Positions 41,869 to 51,508 of a stretch of DNA of 58,271 nucleotides are shown here, piece by piece. The notes beneath the pieces are model-generated. The model made no database searches. It was not told the origin of the DNA and saw only the letters and a program-made list of their open reading frames with translations. Made by a program: the position numbers and the translations under genes. The first letter of the stretch is position 1. Every line of letters starts with the position of its first letter. The stretch is from Chloroflexota bacterium (GTDB lineage: Bacteria; Chloroflexota; Anaerolineae; Anaerolineales; Villigracilaceae), in assembly GCA_024434165.1 (NCBI GenBank), contig QMIW01000014.1:1-58271 (forward strand), written 5' to 3'.

Positions 41869-42643
41869 TTTCGTCTCTCCGTTTTTTTAATATCTTTCCA
41901 GATGATCCATATTCGACTTCGACCAGCGTCAGTCCGTGAGCGGGAGCCAGCCCGGCGGGAAGTTTTCCCCGCCCTTCGAGGGCATGCCGGACTTCATCCA
42001 CCGGAACTTTTCCCTGCGCAAGGGATACCTGCACAAAGACCAGTCTTCTGACCATGCGATACAAAAACGCATCCGCCCGGACCTCGAACTGCCACTCACC
42101 ATCGGGCTTTTTTCTCCACTCGGATTTTGTCACCGTGCGCACCGTCGTCCCTTTTTCGGATGTCGGCGAACCGAAGGCAGCAAAATCATGTGTGCCGAGG
42201 AAGATTCCAGCGTTCTGTTTGAGCGCGCTGCCGTCCACAGGGGGATGCACGCGCCAGGCGAACTTTTCGCGTAACGGGTCGCGGATCGGCTCACAGAACA
42301 GCCTGTAGCGGTACGTCCGCGAGAGGGCATCGAAGCGCGGGTGAAACGCCGCAGATACCGGGCGCAGGCTTCGGGCTGCAAGGTCGGCAGGCAGTTCCGC
42401 GTTGAGCGCCTGGAGCAGGGTCTCTGCCGGGTGCGCCCATTCGTCGAAATCGAAGGCGGCAGCCTGCCCGGCTGCATGCACTCCCGTGTCGGTCCGTCCA
42501 GCCATCAAAACGGACTTGCCAGACCAGCCGATTTTGTGAAGGGCTTTTTCCAACTCGCCCTGCACCGTCCGGGAGCGCGCCTGCCGCTGGCTGCCGGAAA
42601 ACCCGGAGCCATCGTAGGCAAGGATCACCTGGTAACGTGCCAT
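41834..42643 (-). CDS. truA: tRNA pseudouridine synthase A
   Basis: Makes pseudouridine at positions 38-40 of tRNA anticodon stems (269 aa). The catalytic Asp52 is in AGRTDTGVHA, and the C-terminal FLYRMVRRLVFVQ and ALEGRGK motifs are normal. The C-terminus runs 35 nt into rplM. The ATG abuts a repeat array and has no Shine-Dalgarno sequence, so translation may rely on coupling to rplQ or on initiation without one. Confidence 0.95.
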   Translation of the reverse strand: MARYQVILAYDGSGFSGSQRQARSRTVQGELEKALHKIGWSGKSVLMAGRTDTGVHAAGQAAAFDFDEWAHPAETLLQALNAELPADLAARSLRPVSAAFHPRFDALSRTYRYRLFCEPIRDPLREKFAWRVHPPVDGSALKQNAGIFLGTHDFAAFGSPTSEKGTTVRTVTKSEWRKKPDGEWQFEVRADAFLYRMVRRLVFVQVSLAQGKVPVDEVRHALEGRGKLPAGLAPAHGLTLVEVEYGSSGKILKKRRDESATEDVLSESR

Positions 42644-42714
42644 TACTTAGAGATTAGAGAATAGAGATTGGTTATTGAAGACTAGTCTCTAGCCTCTACT
42701 TAATCTAGTCTCTA
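42644..42714 (-). repeat. Heptanucleotide-period array filling the rplQ-truA gap
   Basis: On the minus strand TAGAGAC, TAGATTA, TAGAGGC, TAGAGAC-like units, then their inverted versions (ATCTCTA, TTCTCTA, ATCTCTA), so the whole gap is a long imperfect palindrome. Its first TAG is the rplQ stop; it ends against the truA ATG. Confidence 0.82.
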
Positions 42715-43089
42715 TTCCTCAACCAGTTCCAGAACCACCATCTCGGCGGAGTCGCCGAGGCGCGGACCGAGTTTGGTCACGCGGGTGTAACCGCCGTTGC
42801 GGGAGGCAAAGCGGGGGGCGATCTCATCGAACAGGCGCTTGATGAGCTGGTTATCGCCCAGTTTGGAAGCGGCAAGACGGCGGGCGTGAACCTTCTGTTC
42901 GGCGGAGCCGTCGGCGCTGTTTTTGGCAAGCGTGATCAGGCGTTCGGCGTCGCCGCGGATGGCGGCGGCTTTCGCTTTGGTGGTCTGAATCCGCTCGTGA
43001 GTAAAGAATTGTTTGATCAGGTTGCGGCGCAGGGCGATGCGAGCGCCCTTGGTGCGTCCCAACTTGTAACCTGCTACTGAATGTCGCAT
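42712..43089 (-). CDS. rplQ: 50S ribosomal protein L17
   Basis: Large-subunit protein, 125 aa. The conserved N-terminus RHSVAGYKLGRTKGARIALRRNL and the C-terminal GYTRVTKLGPRLGDSAEMVVLELV are complete. It follows rpoA directly (3 nt), the standard alpha-operon end. The TAG stop is the first bases of a repeat array. Confidence 0.98.
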   Translation of the reverse strand: MRHSVAGYKLGRTKGARIALRRNLIKQFFTHERIQTTKAKAAAIRGDAERLITLAKNSADGSAEQKVHARRLAASKLGDNQLIKRLFDEIAPRFASRNGGYTRVTKLGPRLGDSAEMVVLELVEE

Positions 43090-43092
43090 TTC

Positions 43093-44061
43093 TTAATTCT
43101 CCGATGGTTGGTCTTTCAGGAAGCCTTTTTCGCGCATCTTTTCGCGGAGCTCATCGAGACTCTTCTCGCCGAAATTGCGAATGGACATGACCGCCGACTC
43201 GCCCTTTTCGAGCAGGTCGAGCACGTCGCCCACCGTGGTGATGCCTGTGCGCTTCAGAGAGTTGAAGACGCGCACGGAAAGGTCGAGGGCTTCCACCGGC
43301 GTATCCGCCATTTCACTGCTCAGGCGGCTTCCCGAGGTCTCGCGTTCCACAGCCACCGCCAGCATTTCCTCGTTGACGCCCGCAATGTAGCGCAGGTGGT
43401 CAATGAGAATGCGCGCGGAGTTGCTGAGGGCGCGTTCGGGGGAAACTGTGCCGTCTGTCCAGATTTCCAAAATCAATTTATCGTAATTCGTGCTCTGCCC
43501 CACGCGGGCGGATGCCACCTCCCAGTTGACGCGCTTGACCGGGCTGAAGATGGCGTCCACCGGCAGTTCGCCGATGGGCATGTGCCCGGAGCGGTCGTTG
43601 GCGGGGGAATATCCGCGTCCACGTTCGACGACGAACTCGACGTCGAGCTTCGTCTTGGGATTGTCCACGGTAAAGAGGTACGTGTCAGGGTTGACGATCT
43701 CGACCTCGGCGGGAGTGATGACGTCCGCCGCAGTGACCGTGCCCTCGCCGCGCACTTCGAGGTGCATGCGCGCGCTGTCCACACCGTCCATCTTGATGCG
43801 AATCTGCTTGATCTGAAGCATCACCTGGATGACGTCTTCGCGCACGCCGGGAATGTCGCTGAATTCATGCAGGACATCCGCAAAGCGCACGGATGTGATT
43901 GCGGAGCCCTCCAGGGAGGAAAGCAGAACGCGGCGCAGGGCGTTGCCCAGCGTCACACCGTAGCCGCCTTCCAGCGGGCTGATTACGAATTTGCCGTAGT
44001 TTCGAGCCTCTGCTTCGCGCTCGATCTTCGGCATGACCATGTTCGTGATGATACCCGTCAC
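43093..44061 (-). CDS. rpoA: DNA-directed RNA polymerase subunit alpha
   Basis: RNA polymerase assembly subunit, 322 aa. The N-terminal domain contains EGGYGVTLGNALRRVLLSSL, which drives dimerisation. The C-terminal domain (LSVRVFNSLKRTGITTVGDVLDL and MSIRNFGEKSLDELREKM) can contact promoter UP elements and activators. It is followed by rplQ. Confidence 0.98.
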   Translation of the reverse strand: MTGIITNMVMPKIEREAEARNYGKFVISPLEGGYGVTLGNALRRVLLSSLEGSAITSVRFADVLHEFSDIPGVREDVIQVMLQIKQIRIKMDGVDSARMHLEVRGEGTVTAADVITPAEVEIVNPDTYLFTVDNPKTKLDVEFVVERGRGYSPANDRSGHMPIGELPVDAIFSPVKRVNWEVASARVGQSTNYDKLILEIWTDGTVSPERALSNSARILIDHLRYIAGVNEEMLAVAVERETSGSRLSSEMADTPVEALDLSVRVFNSLKRTGITTVGDVLDLLEKGESAVMSIRNFGEKSLDELREKMREKGFLKDQPSEN

Positions 44062-44136
44062 GGTTCACCTTTCCCTTTTGAATCAGGCTCCGGGTCGCAG
44101 ACCAGCCAGCGGTCCCGACCCGAAGCGGTAGAAGGA

Positions 44137-44790
44137 TTAGCGTCTGGAGTAGTATTCGACGATCAATTGTTCGTCGAGACTTCCGTCAATTTCAGCGCGT
44201 TCCGGCATGCGCGCCACCGAGCCGCTCATCGCTTTCAGGTCGCGGTTGAGCCAGGCGGGGTACGTCCGTTTTTCGGCGAGGTCGCCGAGTTCTTTGAAGT
44301 AGGGCAGTTTGCTCGAGCCTTCGCGCACGGCGATGGTATCCCCTTCGCTGAGGAGCATGGAGGGGACATCGGTACGGCGGCCGTTCACCAGGAAGTGTCC
44401 ATGGGTGACGAGCATGCGAGCCTGCGCGCGGCTGGAGGCAAAGCCGAGGCGGTAAACCACGTTATCGAGGCGCGACTCGAGGATTTGAAGCAGGTTCAAA
44501 CCGGTAAGACCGCGCCGGGTGATGGCGGTGTCGTAGTAGCGGCGGAACTGGCGTTCCAAAACGCCGTAGATGCGGCGGGCTTTCTGTTTGGCGCGCAGCT
44601 GGCGGGCAAAGTCGGAGGCGCGGCCCGTGGCGGAACCGCCGCCGCGGCCTGCGGTGCGGCCGTGTTGACCGGGCGCGAAATTGCGCCGTTCAAAGGCGCA
44701 TTTGGGAGTGAAACAACGCTCGCCTTTGAGGTAGAGTTTTTCGCCCTCGCGGCGGCAAAGTTTACAAACCGGACTTAATGATTTAGCCAT
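44137..44790 (-). CDS. rpsD: 30S ribosomal protein S4, zinc-binding type
   Basis: Primary 16S rRNA binder, 217 aa. The N-terminus holds a C-x2-C...C-x4-C zinc knuckle ([13 protein letters not shown], then CFTPKC). FAPGQHGRT and the S4 RNA-binding fold ([23 protein letters not shown]) follow. In many bacteria S4 represses the alpha operon by binding mRNA; no such site is obvious here. Confidence 0.97.
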   Translation of the reverse strand: MAKSLSPVCKLCRREGEKLYLKGERCFTPKCAFERRNFAPGQHGRTAGRGGGSATGRASDFARQLRAKQKARRIYGVLERQFRRYYDTAITRRGLTGLNLLQILESRLDNVVYRLGFASSRAQARMLVTHGHFLVNGRRTDVPSMLLSEGDTIAVREGSSKLPYFKELGDLAEKRTYPAWLNRDLKAMSGSVARMPERAEIDGSLDEQLIVEYYSRR

Positions 44791-44806
44791 AAATTAACAA
44801 CCTCAC

Positions 44807-45211
44807 TTACACGCGCCGCTTCTTGGGCGGGCGGCAACCGTTGTGCGGAACCGGGGTCACATCGGCAATCGAACGAACTTTCAAGCCAAGCGCCTGCACC
44901 GCGCGGATGGCGTTCTCGCGTCCCGGTCCGGGACCTTTGACGAACAGGTCCACTTCCTGGAGCCCCAGCTGCTGGGCGGCTTTGATGGCCTGCTCGGCGG
45001 CAAGGCGCGCGGCAAACGGGGTGCTCTTGCGGGAGCCTTTGAACCCTGCCGAGCCTGCGGAACCCCAGGCAACGGTGTTGCCTTCGGTATCGGTCACGGT
45101 CACAATCGTATTATTGAAGGAAGCAAAGATATGCACCTGCCCGTAGGACAGGGATCGCTTCCCTTTTTTCGCGCCGGAGGCGCGGCGGGTGGAACGAACA
45201 CTCTGAGCCAT
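44807..45211 (-). CDS. rpsK: 30S ribosomal protein S11
   Basis: Platform protein, 134 aa. [19 protein letters not shown], the central [16 protein letters not shown] and the C-terminal [18 protein letters not shown] are canonical. It lies between rpsM and rpsD. Confidence 0.98.
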   Translation of the reverse strand: MAQSVRSTRRASGAKKGKRSLSYGQVHIFASFNNTIVTVTDTEGNTVAWGSAGSAGFKGSRKSTPFAARLAAEQAIKAAQQLGLQEVDLFVKGPGPGRENAIRAVQALGLKVRSIADVTPVPHNGCRPPKKRRV

Positions 45212-45238
45212 GTTTCTTTAATTACCTTTCGGACAGGA

Positions 45239-45625
45239 TTACTTCTTGGCGCCGCGGCGGCGTCCGCGACCGGCAACGGTCTTCTTGACGCCCTTGCGGG
45301 TGCGCGCGTTGGTCTTGGTGCGCTGACCGTGAACGGGCAGGTTGCGGCGATGGCGCAAACCGCGGTACGAGCCGATTTCGATCAGGCGCTTGATGTTCAT
45401 CTGGACTTCGCGGCGCAGGTCGCCTTCGACCTTGTAATGCTTGGCGATGTAGTCGCGGATGGCGGCCACTTCGGCTTCCGTCAGGTCTTTGATGCGCGTA
45501 TCGGGGTTGATTTTGGTATCCGCCAAAATCCTGCGCGCGCGAGTGGGACCAATGCCGTAAAGGTAGGTCAAGCCTACTTCTGTCCGCTTGTTGCGGGGAA
45601 GATCAACACCTTCAATTCTCGCCAT
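45239..45625 (-). CDS. rpsM: 30S ribosomal protein S13
   Basis: Head protein contacting the P-site tRNA and 50S subunit, 128 aa. [21 protein letters not shown] cut to its core [10 protein letters not shown], then [12 protein letters not shown], and [20 protein letters not shown] with the basic tail. It follows rpmJ by 6 nt. Confidence 0.98.
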   Translation of the reverse strand: MARIEGVDLPRNKRTEVGLTYLYGIGPTRARRILADTKINPDTRIKDLTEAEVAAIRDYIAKHYKVEGDLRREVQMNIKRLIEIGSYRGLRHRRNLPVHGQRTKTNARTRKGVKKTVAGRGRRRGAKK

Positions 45626-45631
45626 AGGTCA

Positions 45632-45745
45632 CTACCCTTGTCTCTGTTTGTGTTTTGGATTTTCGCAAATGATATAGACGCGTCCCTTGCGCCGGACAAT
45701 GCGGCACTTGGCACAGCGTTTGCGAATGGAAGGCGAAACTTTCAT
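45632..45745 (-). CDS. rpmJ: 50S ribosomal protein L36
   Basis: A 37-aa zinc protein. From the ATG at 45745 (AAGGAG upstream) the frame reads [17 protein letters not shown] and continues through [18 protein letters not shown] to TAG. The C-x2-C plus C-x4-H set binds zinc. The usual infA gene between map and rpmJ is absent. Confidence 0.97.
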   Translation of the reverse strand: MKVSPSIRKRCAKCRIVRRKGRVYIICENPKHKQRQG

Positions 45746-45845
45746 GAAAAATTCTCCTTGCTTGCGGCTGTATCATGGACAGCCAAAGTTCTGATTATAC
45801 CGGTCGTTTACCAATTCGTCCATACTATTCGGCGGTTTTGCGGAT

Positions 45846-46616
45846 TCACAGGACAGTCAGGATAAGAGGTTCTCCTTCGGTGACGGCGACTGTATGTTCA
45901 AAATGCGCCGTCAGGGACCCATCCGCAGATACCACCGTCCATTGATCGGGCAGGACGCGCGTTTCGTACGTCCCAACGAGCACCATGGGCTCGAGTGCAA
46001 TGGTCATGCCGGGTTTGAGGACGACACCGCTTCCCGCCATGCCGACATTTGGCACCTGGGGACCTTCGTGCATATCCTTCCCGACGCCGTGTCCCGTGTA
46101 TTCACGGGTGACGTGGAGACCATTGCTTTCCACATATTTTTGTATCGCCGCCGAGATGTCGCCGGTGCGCCTGCCTTTGCGCATCTTTTCGATGCCCGCA
46201 TACAGCGCGCCTTCGGCGACTTCGAGCAGGCGCTTCGCCTCGGGGGAGATCTCCCCCACCCCGGCGGTAAACGCCGAGTCTGCAACGAAGCCCTGATGGA
46301 TCGTGCCGCAGTCAATGGAGACGATGTCCCCTTCCTTCAGCCTGCGCTTCGGGTGGGGGATTCCATGCACCATTTCGTCGTTGATGCTGACGGTGATGGA
46401 GGCGGGGAACGGCGGGCGTCCATAGCCTTTGAACGGCGATACACATCCGTATGACTTCAGCGCTTCCTCAGCAGCCGCGTTGAGGTCGGCTGTCGTCACA
46501 CCCGGTTGTAAAAGTTCCTTCACTTTCGCCAGAACGGTTGCGTTGATGCGGCCCGCTTCGCGCATGATCTTCAACTCGGCGGGGGTCTTGATGTTGATCT
46601 GGCGTTCGTGAAACAT
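45846..46616 (-). CDS. map: Methionine aminopeptidase type I
   Basis: Removes N-terminal Met from new proteins (256 aa). The metal ligands are in SIDCGTIHQGFVADSAF (two Asp), TGHGVGKDMHEGP (His), ALEPM (Glu) and FEHTVAVTEGEP (Glu). It sits after adk in the ribosomal superoperon, as in many bacteria. Confidence 0.97.
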   Translation of the reverse strand: MFHERQINIKTPAELKIMREAGRINATVLAKVKELLQPGVTTADLNAAAEEALKSYGCVSPFKGYGRPPFPASITVSINDEMVHGIPHPKRRLKEGDIVSIDCGTIHQGFVADSAFTAGVGEISPEAKRLLEVAEGALYAGIEKMRKGRRTGDISAAIQKYVESNGLHVTREYTGHGVGKDMHEGPQVPNVGMAGSGVVLKPGMTIALEPMVLVGTYETRVLPDQWTVVSADGSLTAHFEHTVAVTEGEPLILTVL

Positions 46617-46678
46617 TACGAATAAACCTTTGTTCGATGCGGTGGAGCGTGGTGTGCTCCACGAAATCGCAATAATGC

Positions 46679-47329
46679 CTATTTTTTCAGGGCGGCAAGC
46701 AGCTCCGCCGTGACTTGCTCGACGGGATGCGTGCCGTCTATTTCGACCAGTTTGCCAGCCTTGCGGTAGTAGTCCACGAGCGGCATGGTCTGTTCAAGGT
46801 ACACGCGGATGCGTTTGGTCACGGTCTCGACCTTGTCATCCTCGCGCTGGTACAGTTCGGAGCCGTCCACATCGCAGATGCCTGCCTGCTTTGGCTGGTT
46901 GAACTTTTCGTGATAGATGTGTCCCTGTGCGCGGCAGGTCCAGCGTCCGCTGGCACGCTCGACGAGGATCGGCTCCGCCGCGGTGATGTAGGGGACGAAA
47001 TCTACCTCGCTGTTGAATTCCGCCAGCATTTTCTCGAGCGCATCCGCCTGGGCTGGAGTGCGGGGAAAGCCGTCTAAAATGGCGCCAGCCTCACAGTCCG
47101 GGCGGGAGATGCGGTCTCGAATCATGCGGATGGTTACGTCATCGGGCACCAGTTCGCCCTTGTCCATGAAGGATTTGGCAAGTTTCCCAAGTTCGGTCTG
47201 GTTCCTGAGATTCTCACGGAAGAGGTCTCCAGAGGAAACGTGCGCCAGTTTTGTAGTTTCGGACAATATCTTGGCTTGCGTACCTTTGCCGACGCCCGGA
47301 GGACCGAGCAGGACGATGAAGGTTGCCAT
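46679..47329 (-). CDS. adk: Adenylate kinase
   Basis: Converts AMP and ATP to two ADP (216 aa). The P-loop GPPGVGKGTQAKIL, the AMP-binding SSGDLFRENL and DGFPRTPAQADAL are present. The lid has RWTCRAQGHIYHEKFNQP then CDVD, a partial zinc-lid pattern with Cys, His, Cys and Asp in place of four Cys. It starts 8 nt after secY. Confidence 0.97.
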   Translation of the reverse strand: MATFIVLLGPPGVGKGTQAKILSETTKLAHVSSGDLFRENLRNQTELGKLAKSFMDKGELVPDDVTIRMIRDRISRPDCEAGAILDGFPRTPAQADALEKMLAEFNSEVDFVPYITAAEPILVERASGRWTCRAQGHIYHEKFNQPKQAGICDVDGSELYQREDDKVETVTKRIRVYLEQTMPLVDYYRKAGKLVEIDGTHPVEQVTAELLAALKK

Positions 47330-47337
47330 GATTCTCC

Positions 47338-48720
47338 TTAGCGGACGAGCAGGGAGTCCTGGTAGCCGTGCAATTTCAGTTCGGCGTCAATGTTCTGGAA
47401 GGTATCGCGCACCACGCCAACCACGATGAGCAAGCCCGACGAGGAGACGAGGAAGATGCCGGTACTGTTCGCGGCGGAGAGGTTGAATGCGCCCAACAGC
47501 AAGCCAAGCAGGAACGGCATGATCGCAACCAAGCCGAGGAAGACCGCGCCCACGAGGGTGATGCGGCGCTGGACTGTGCTCAGGTATTTCTGGGTCGCTT
47601 CGCCCGTATGCACGCCGGGGACATTCGCGCCCACCTTCTTGAGATTTTCGCCATAGTTCTGCTGGTCGAACAGCACGGCGGTGTAGAAGAAGGTAAACGC
47701 AACCACCATGACGAAGTAGATGATCCAGTAACCCCAGTTGCTCGTGCCTGTGGCGCCAAAGAAGTTCTGGATGCCGAGGAAGAATTCGGCGACGCCCGGG
47801 TTTTCGCTGCGCGTAAAGTAACTGGCAACGATGGCGGGGAATTGCAGGATGGCGCTGGCGAAGATCAGGGGAATCATGCCGGAGAGATTGACCATGAGCG
47901 GCAGGGTGCCTTTCACCGGCATGGACATGCGGTTGCCGACACGGCGCCCGGGGTACATGACCGGGACGTTGCGGCGTCCCTGCTGAACGTAAACGATGGC
48001 AAGCACCGTCAACACGATGATGACGATGGTGAACGCAAGCATGACCCAGCGGGTGGCTTCATCTGCAAGCAGCGATGCGAGGTTGGCGGGCATTTGAGAG
48101 ACGATACCCGCAAAGATCACCAGGGAAAGCCCCTGCCCGCGGATGCCGTATTCGGAGATCAACTCGCCCATCCAGATGGCGAACATGGTGCCAGCCGTCA
48201 TCGCGATCAGCACCGTCCACGAGGAGAGCGCAATTTCGGGGTCAACCAGGTCGAACGGCAAAATCTCCTGACCGATGGGGGAACTGAGGGAGAGCGAGTT
48301 GAAGATGTTGATCTGTCCGATTGCGGAAAGCGCCGCCATCGGCACAGACAGATAATACGTCCACTTTTCCTGCCAGCGGCGTCCTTCGCGGGGGTCTTCC
48401 TGAATTCGTTTCTGCAGCGAGGGGATGATGGGGATCAACAGCTGCAAGATGATCTGGGCGGTGATGTAGGGATAGACGCCCATGGACAGCAGGGAGAAGT
48501 TGGAGATCGTGCCGCCCGAAAGCAGGTTGAGGAAATCGAGGAAGTTGCCCTGACCGGTGGTCGAATTGCGGAATGCGGCGAGGATGTCATGATCCACGCC
48601 GGGGGCGGGAATGTTCGCCGCAATGCGGTAGATCACCAGGATGATCAGGGTGATGACCAGTTTGCGGCGGATGTCTTCCGATTTCCAAAGATAACGCCAG
48701 CCTGAGAAGGTGGTCTTCAT
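47338..48720 (-). CDS. secY: Protein translocase subunit SecY
   Basis: Pore subunit of the Sec translocon, 460 aa with ten membrane helices. GGTISNFSLLSMGVYPYITAQ cut to YPYITAQIILQLL is the plug/TM2 region, GQGLSLVIFAGI the TM5 region, and FFYTAVLFDQQNYGENLKK the C4-C5 ribosome-contact region. It follows rplO, the standard spc order. Confidence 0.97.
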   Translation of the reverse strand: MKTTFSGWRYLWKSEDIRRKLVITLIILVIYRIAANIPAPGVDHDILAAFRNSTTGQGNFLDFLNLLSGGTISNFSLLSMGVYPYITAQIILQLLIPIIPSLQKRIQEDPREGRRWQEKWTYYLSVPMAALSAIGQINIFNSLSLSSPIGQEILPFDLVDPEIALSSWTVLIAMTAGTMFAIWMGELISEYGIRGQGLSLVIFAGIVSQMPANLASLLADEATRWVMLAFTIVIIVLTVLAIVYVQQGRRNVPVMYPGRRVGNRMSMPVKGTLPLMVNLSGMIPLIFASAILQFPAIVASYFTRSENPGVAEFFLGIQNFFGATGTSNWGYWIIYFVMVVAFTFFYTAVLFDQQNYGENLKKVGANVPGVHTGEATQKYLSTVQRRITLVGAVFLGLVAIMPFLLGLLLGAFNLSAANSTGIFLVSSSGLLIVVGVVRDTFQNIDAELKLHGYQDSLLVR

Positions 48721-48734
48721 GAAAGGTATCCTTT

Positions 48735-49190
48735 TTAGGCGATCAATTCCACCGTGCCGCCAGCCTTTTCGATCTTGGCTTTGGCGCCGGCGCTCACCCG
48801 ATGGACGCGAACCTTGAGGGCGACGGTCATCTCACCGCGGCCGAGAACAACGACCGGGTTGCGCGAGTCGCGCAGGAGGTGCGCTTCCGCCAGGGATTCG
48901 GGCGTCACTTCCGCATTGGCTTTGAACGCCTCGGAGAGTTGATCCAGGTTGACTTCGTTGTATTCAACCTGGTTGGGCGGGGTAAAGCCTTCACCGCGAA
49001 TGAACGGCAGGCGGCGGTAGAACGGCAGGTTGCCGCCCTGACGGTACAGGTGCCCGCCCTCGCCGGAGCGCGCGCCCGCACCTTTGGTGCCGCGCCCGGC
49101 GGTCTTGCCCTGCCCCGCCGAAATGCCGCGCCCAACGCGTTTTCTTTCCTTTTTAGACCCGGGATTGGGTACGAGATCGTGTAGTTTCAT
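48735..49190 (-). CDS. rplO: 50S ribosomal protein L15
   Basis: Large-subunit assembly protein, 151 aa. The basic Gly-rich N-terminus (KLHDLVPNPGSKKERKRVG, GKTAGRGTKGAG) and the C-terminal VHRVSAGAKAKIEKAGGTVE are complete. It lies between rpmD and secY. Confidence 0.98.
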   Translation of the reverse strand: MKLHDLVPNPGSKKERKRVGRGISAGQGKTAGRGTKGAGARSGEGGHLYRQGGNLPFYRRLPFIRGEGFTPPNQVEYNEVNLDQLSEAFKANAEVTPESLAEAHLLRDSRNPVVVLGRGEMTVALKVRVHRVSAGAKAKIEKAGGTVELIA

Positions 49191-49200
49191 ATCAAAACAC

Positions 49201-49398
49201 CTACTCTTCGATCTTGAGCAAATGAATCACCTTGTTCAGCATGCCGCGCAGGGCGGGGGTGTCCTTATGCTCGACAGTTTGATGCAAACGGCGCAAGCCC
49301 AGCGCTTTGACCGTGGCTTTCTGGTCCTTGCTGTAACCGATGGCGCTGCGCACCAGGGTTACGCGGATGGTCTTGCCGGCGGTTTCCTTCTTAGGCAT
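49201..49398 (-). CDS. rpmD: 50S ribosomal protein L30
   Basis: A 65-aa protein from the ATG at 49398, with GGAGG 7 nt upstream. ITVRLVRS-like [21 protein letters not shown] and the L-x-L-R-R-L-H-Q-T segment [20 protein letters not shown] identify it. The longer open frame overlaps rpsE and has no start signal. Confidence 0.96.
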   Translation of the reverse strand: MPKKETAGKTIRVTLVRSAIGYSKDQKATVKALGLRRLHQTVEHKDTPALRGMLNKVIHLLKIEE

Positions 49399-49936
49399 GT
49401 TGCTTCCTCCGTTCCCAGAATGGGAGCAGTTCCTCCGCACGTTTGCCGCGGCGGGCGGCTTCGGCTGCCGGCGAGCGCAGGTTGTCGAGCGCGTCGAAGG
49501 TCGCCATGACCACGTTCAGAACGTTCGCGCTTCCCATGGATTTGGTCAGGATGTCGCGCACGCCAGCCACTTCCAGCACGGCGCGCACGCCGCCGGCGGC
49601 GATCACACCCGTACCGGCGGAAGCAGGTTTGAGGAAGACGCGCGCGCCCGCCACCTTGCCCAGCGATTCATGCGGGATGGTGGTGCCAGCCAGGTTGACG
49701 GAGCGCAAATCCTTGCGGGCGCGGTCGGAGGCTTTTCGCATCGCATCCGGGACGGCGTTGGCTTTTCCAACGCCCAGGCCGATCGTACCCTTTTTGTCGC
49801 CGACCACCACCGTCACGCGGAAGCGGAAGCGGCGTCCGCCCTTCACCACTTTTGCCACGCGGGCGATTTCGATCACGCGCTCTTCAAAGGCGTCCTGCGA
49901 TTCGTATTGTTGTTTTTCAAATTGAGTTTCTGCCAT
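49391..49936 (-). CDS. rpsE: 30S ribosomal protein S5
   Basis: Decoding-fidelity protein, 181 aa. [20 protein letters not shown], the [20 protein letters not shown] turn and [20 protein letters not shown] are canonical. The frame opens with TTG at 49948, but the ATG at 49936 is correctly spaced from GGAG. It overlaps rpmD by 8 nt. Confidence 0.97.
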   Translation of the reverse strand: MAETQFEKQQYESQDAFEERVIEIARVAKVVKGGRRFRFRVTVVVGDKKGTIGLGVGKANAVPDAMRKASDRARKDLRSVNLAGTTIPHESLGKVAGARVFLKPASAGTGVIAAGGVRAVLEVAGVRDILTKSMGSANVLNVVMATFDALDNLRSPAAEAARRGKRAEELLPFWERRKQHA

Positions 49937-49963
49937 ATCGTTCTCCAAGTCGTAACGACCCTG

Positions 49964-50329
49964 CTAGAATTGCAGGCCGCCTTCACGCGCGCCGTCTGCC
50001 AGCGCTTTCACGCGTCCGATGTAGCGGAAACCGCCGCGGTCGAACACCACCGAGGAAATTCCTCTGGACTTGGCGCGCTCGGCAATCGCCTTGCCGACGG
50101 CTTTGGCTTGATCGGACTTTTTCAAGCCCTTCATGGCTTCGCGCAGTTCCTTATCCACGGTGGAGGCGGAAACGAGGGTGTTCCCTTCCACATCGTCAAT
50201 GATCTGGGCGTAAATGCCGGTAAGGCTCTTGAAGACATTCAACCGCGGGCGGTTGGGGGTACCAAAAACATGCTTGCGAACGCGCGCGTGACGGCGCTCG
50301 CGAGCGACTGAGCGACTCTTTCCAGCCAT
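49964..50329 (-). CDS. rplR: 50S ribosomal protein L18
   Basis: 5S rRNA-binding protein, 121 aa. [24 protein letters not shown] and the C-terminal [26 protein letters not shown] are complete. It lies between rplF and rpsE. Confidence 0.98.
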   Translation of the reverse strand: MAGKSRSVARERRHARVRKHVFGTPNRPRLNVFKSLTGIYAQIIDDVEGNTLVSASTVDKELREAMKGLKKSDQAKAVGKAIAERAKSRGISSVVFDRGGFRYIGRVKALADGAREGGLQF

Positions 50330-50332
50330 GGA

Positions 50333-50881
50333 TTACTTGGCTCCTTTCCCGGCTTTGCCAGCCTTGCGGCGGATGCGCTCGCCGAGGTAGTGCAGACCCT
50401 TGCCGTGGTACGGCTCGGGCGGACGCACCTTGCGGATGTTCGCAGCCACCTGGCCGACCAATTCCTTATCGAAGCCCTTCACCTTGATCTGGCGGGTCTT
50501 CGCATCCGTTTCAAACGACACACCCGCCGGGGGTTCGATCTTGACCGGGTGTGAATAACCGACGAACAGGGCGAGTTTGCTGCCTTCCATTTCGGCGCGG
50601 TATCCCACGCCTTCCACTTCGAGCACAACTTCGAATCCCTTGCTCACGCCGTGAATCATGTTGGCGAGCACGGCGCGGGTGGTTCCATGCAGGGCGCGTT
50701 CTTCGGGATTATCCGACCGGCGCGAAATCTTCAAAAGGTTGTTCTCCATTTCGATGCCGATCAGGCTGGAAAACTCCCGTTGAAGTTCGCCCTTCGGTCC
50801 CTTCACGCGGACCTTGGAGCCATTCAGCTCCACCTGCACCCCGCTGGGGATTTCTACAGGTAAACGACCAATGCGAGACAC
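50333..50881 (-). CDS. rplF: 50S ribosomal protein L6
   Basis: Protein near the GTPase centre, 182 aa. MSRIGRLPVEIPSGVQVELNG at the start and the C-terminal RKVRPPEPYHGKGLHYLGERIRRKAGKAGK with shortened key PPEPYHGKG are canonical. It is 10 nt upstream-coupled to rpsH in the usual spc order. Confidence 0.98.
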   Translation of the reverse strand: MSRIGRLPVEIPSGVQVELNGSKVRVKGPKGELQREFSSLIGIEMENNLLKISRRSDNPEERALHGTTRAVLANMIHGVSKGFEVVLEVEGVGYRAEMEGSKLALFVGYSHPVKIEPPAGVSFETDAKTRQIKVKGFDKELVGQVAANIRKVRPPEPYHGKGLHYLGERIRRKAGKAGKGAK

Positions 50882-50891
50882 AATAAACCTC

Positions 50892-51305
50892 CTACCACAC
50901 CTTGCAGATGATCTCGCCGCCCACGCCCAACTGTCGGGCGCGCGCGCCGGTCATGACGCCCTTGGGGGTGGAGAGAATGGCAACGCCAATTCCCGAAAGC
51001 ACCCAGGGGATATCCGTCTTCTTGGTGTAGATGCGGCGTCCCGGCGAGCTGATGCGCTCCAAACCGGAGAGAACCGCGCGGCGCTGACGGCGCTCGCCGA
51101 CGTATTTGATCTTCAAACGCAGGACCTTCTGCCCTTCGCGTTCGCCGTCCACCACTTCGTAATTCTCGAGAAAGCCCTCTTCCTTGAGAATCTTGGCGAT
51201 CTCGAGTTTCATTTTCGAGTTGGGCATGGCAACCTGGGCATGACCCGCCATAACGGCGTTGCGGATGCGGGTCAGCATATCAGCAATTGGATCAGTGAAT
51301 GACAT
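50892..51305 (-). CDS. rpsH: 30S ribosomal protein S8
   Basis: Primary 16S rRNA binder, 137 aa. [21 protein letters not shown] and the C-terminal [25 protein letters not shown] are typical. In E. coli S8 represses the spc operon via the L5 mRNA; no matching structure was looked for in detail here. Confidence 0.98.
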   Translation of the reverse strand: MSFTDPIADMLTRIRNAVMAGHAQVAMPNSKMKLEIAKILKEEGFLENYEVVDGEREGQKVLRLKIKYVGERRQRRAVLSGLERISSPGRRIYTKKTDIPWVLSGIGVAILSTPKGVMTGARARQLGVGGEIICKVW

Positions 51306-51323
51306 GACTCTACCTCCACCCGG

Positions 51324-51506
51324 CTACCAGGACGACTTCACGACGCCGGGGATATTGCCCTTCAACGCCAGTTCGCGGAAGCAGATACGGCATAGACCGA
51401 AACGGCGCATGTACCCGCGCGGACGCCCGCAGCGCTGGCAGCGGTTTCGCACCTGCACAGCGTGGCGGCGGCGTAATTCACGATATTGCATACATTTCTT
51501 TGCCAT
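51324..51506 (-). CDS. rpsZ: 30S ribosomal protein S14 type Z
   Basis: A 60-aa zinc-type S14: [10 protein letters not shown] and [10 protein letters not shown] give the two CxxC pairs, with [18 protein letters not shown] at the end. This short zinc form is common in Chloroflexota, Firmicutes and Thermus. Confidence 0.98.
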   Translation of the reverse strand: MAKKCMQYRELRRRHAVQVRNRCQRCGRPRGYMRRFGLCRICFRELALKGNIPGVVKSSW

Positions 51507-51508
51507 AA

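Noticed and set aside
43081-44778. 565-aa open frame on the plus strand
   Set aside because: It lies antisense across rpsD and rpoA; a product of codon bias, with no recognisable domain.
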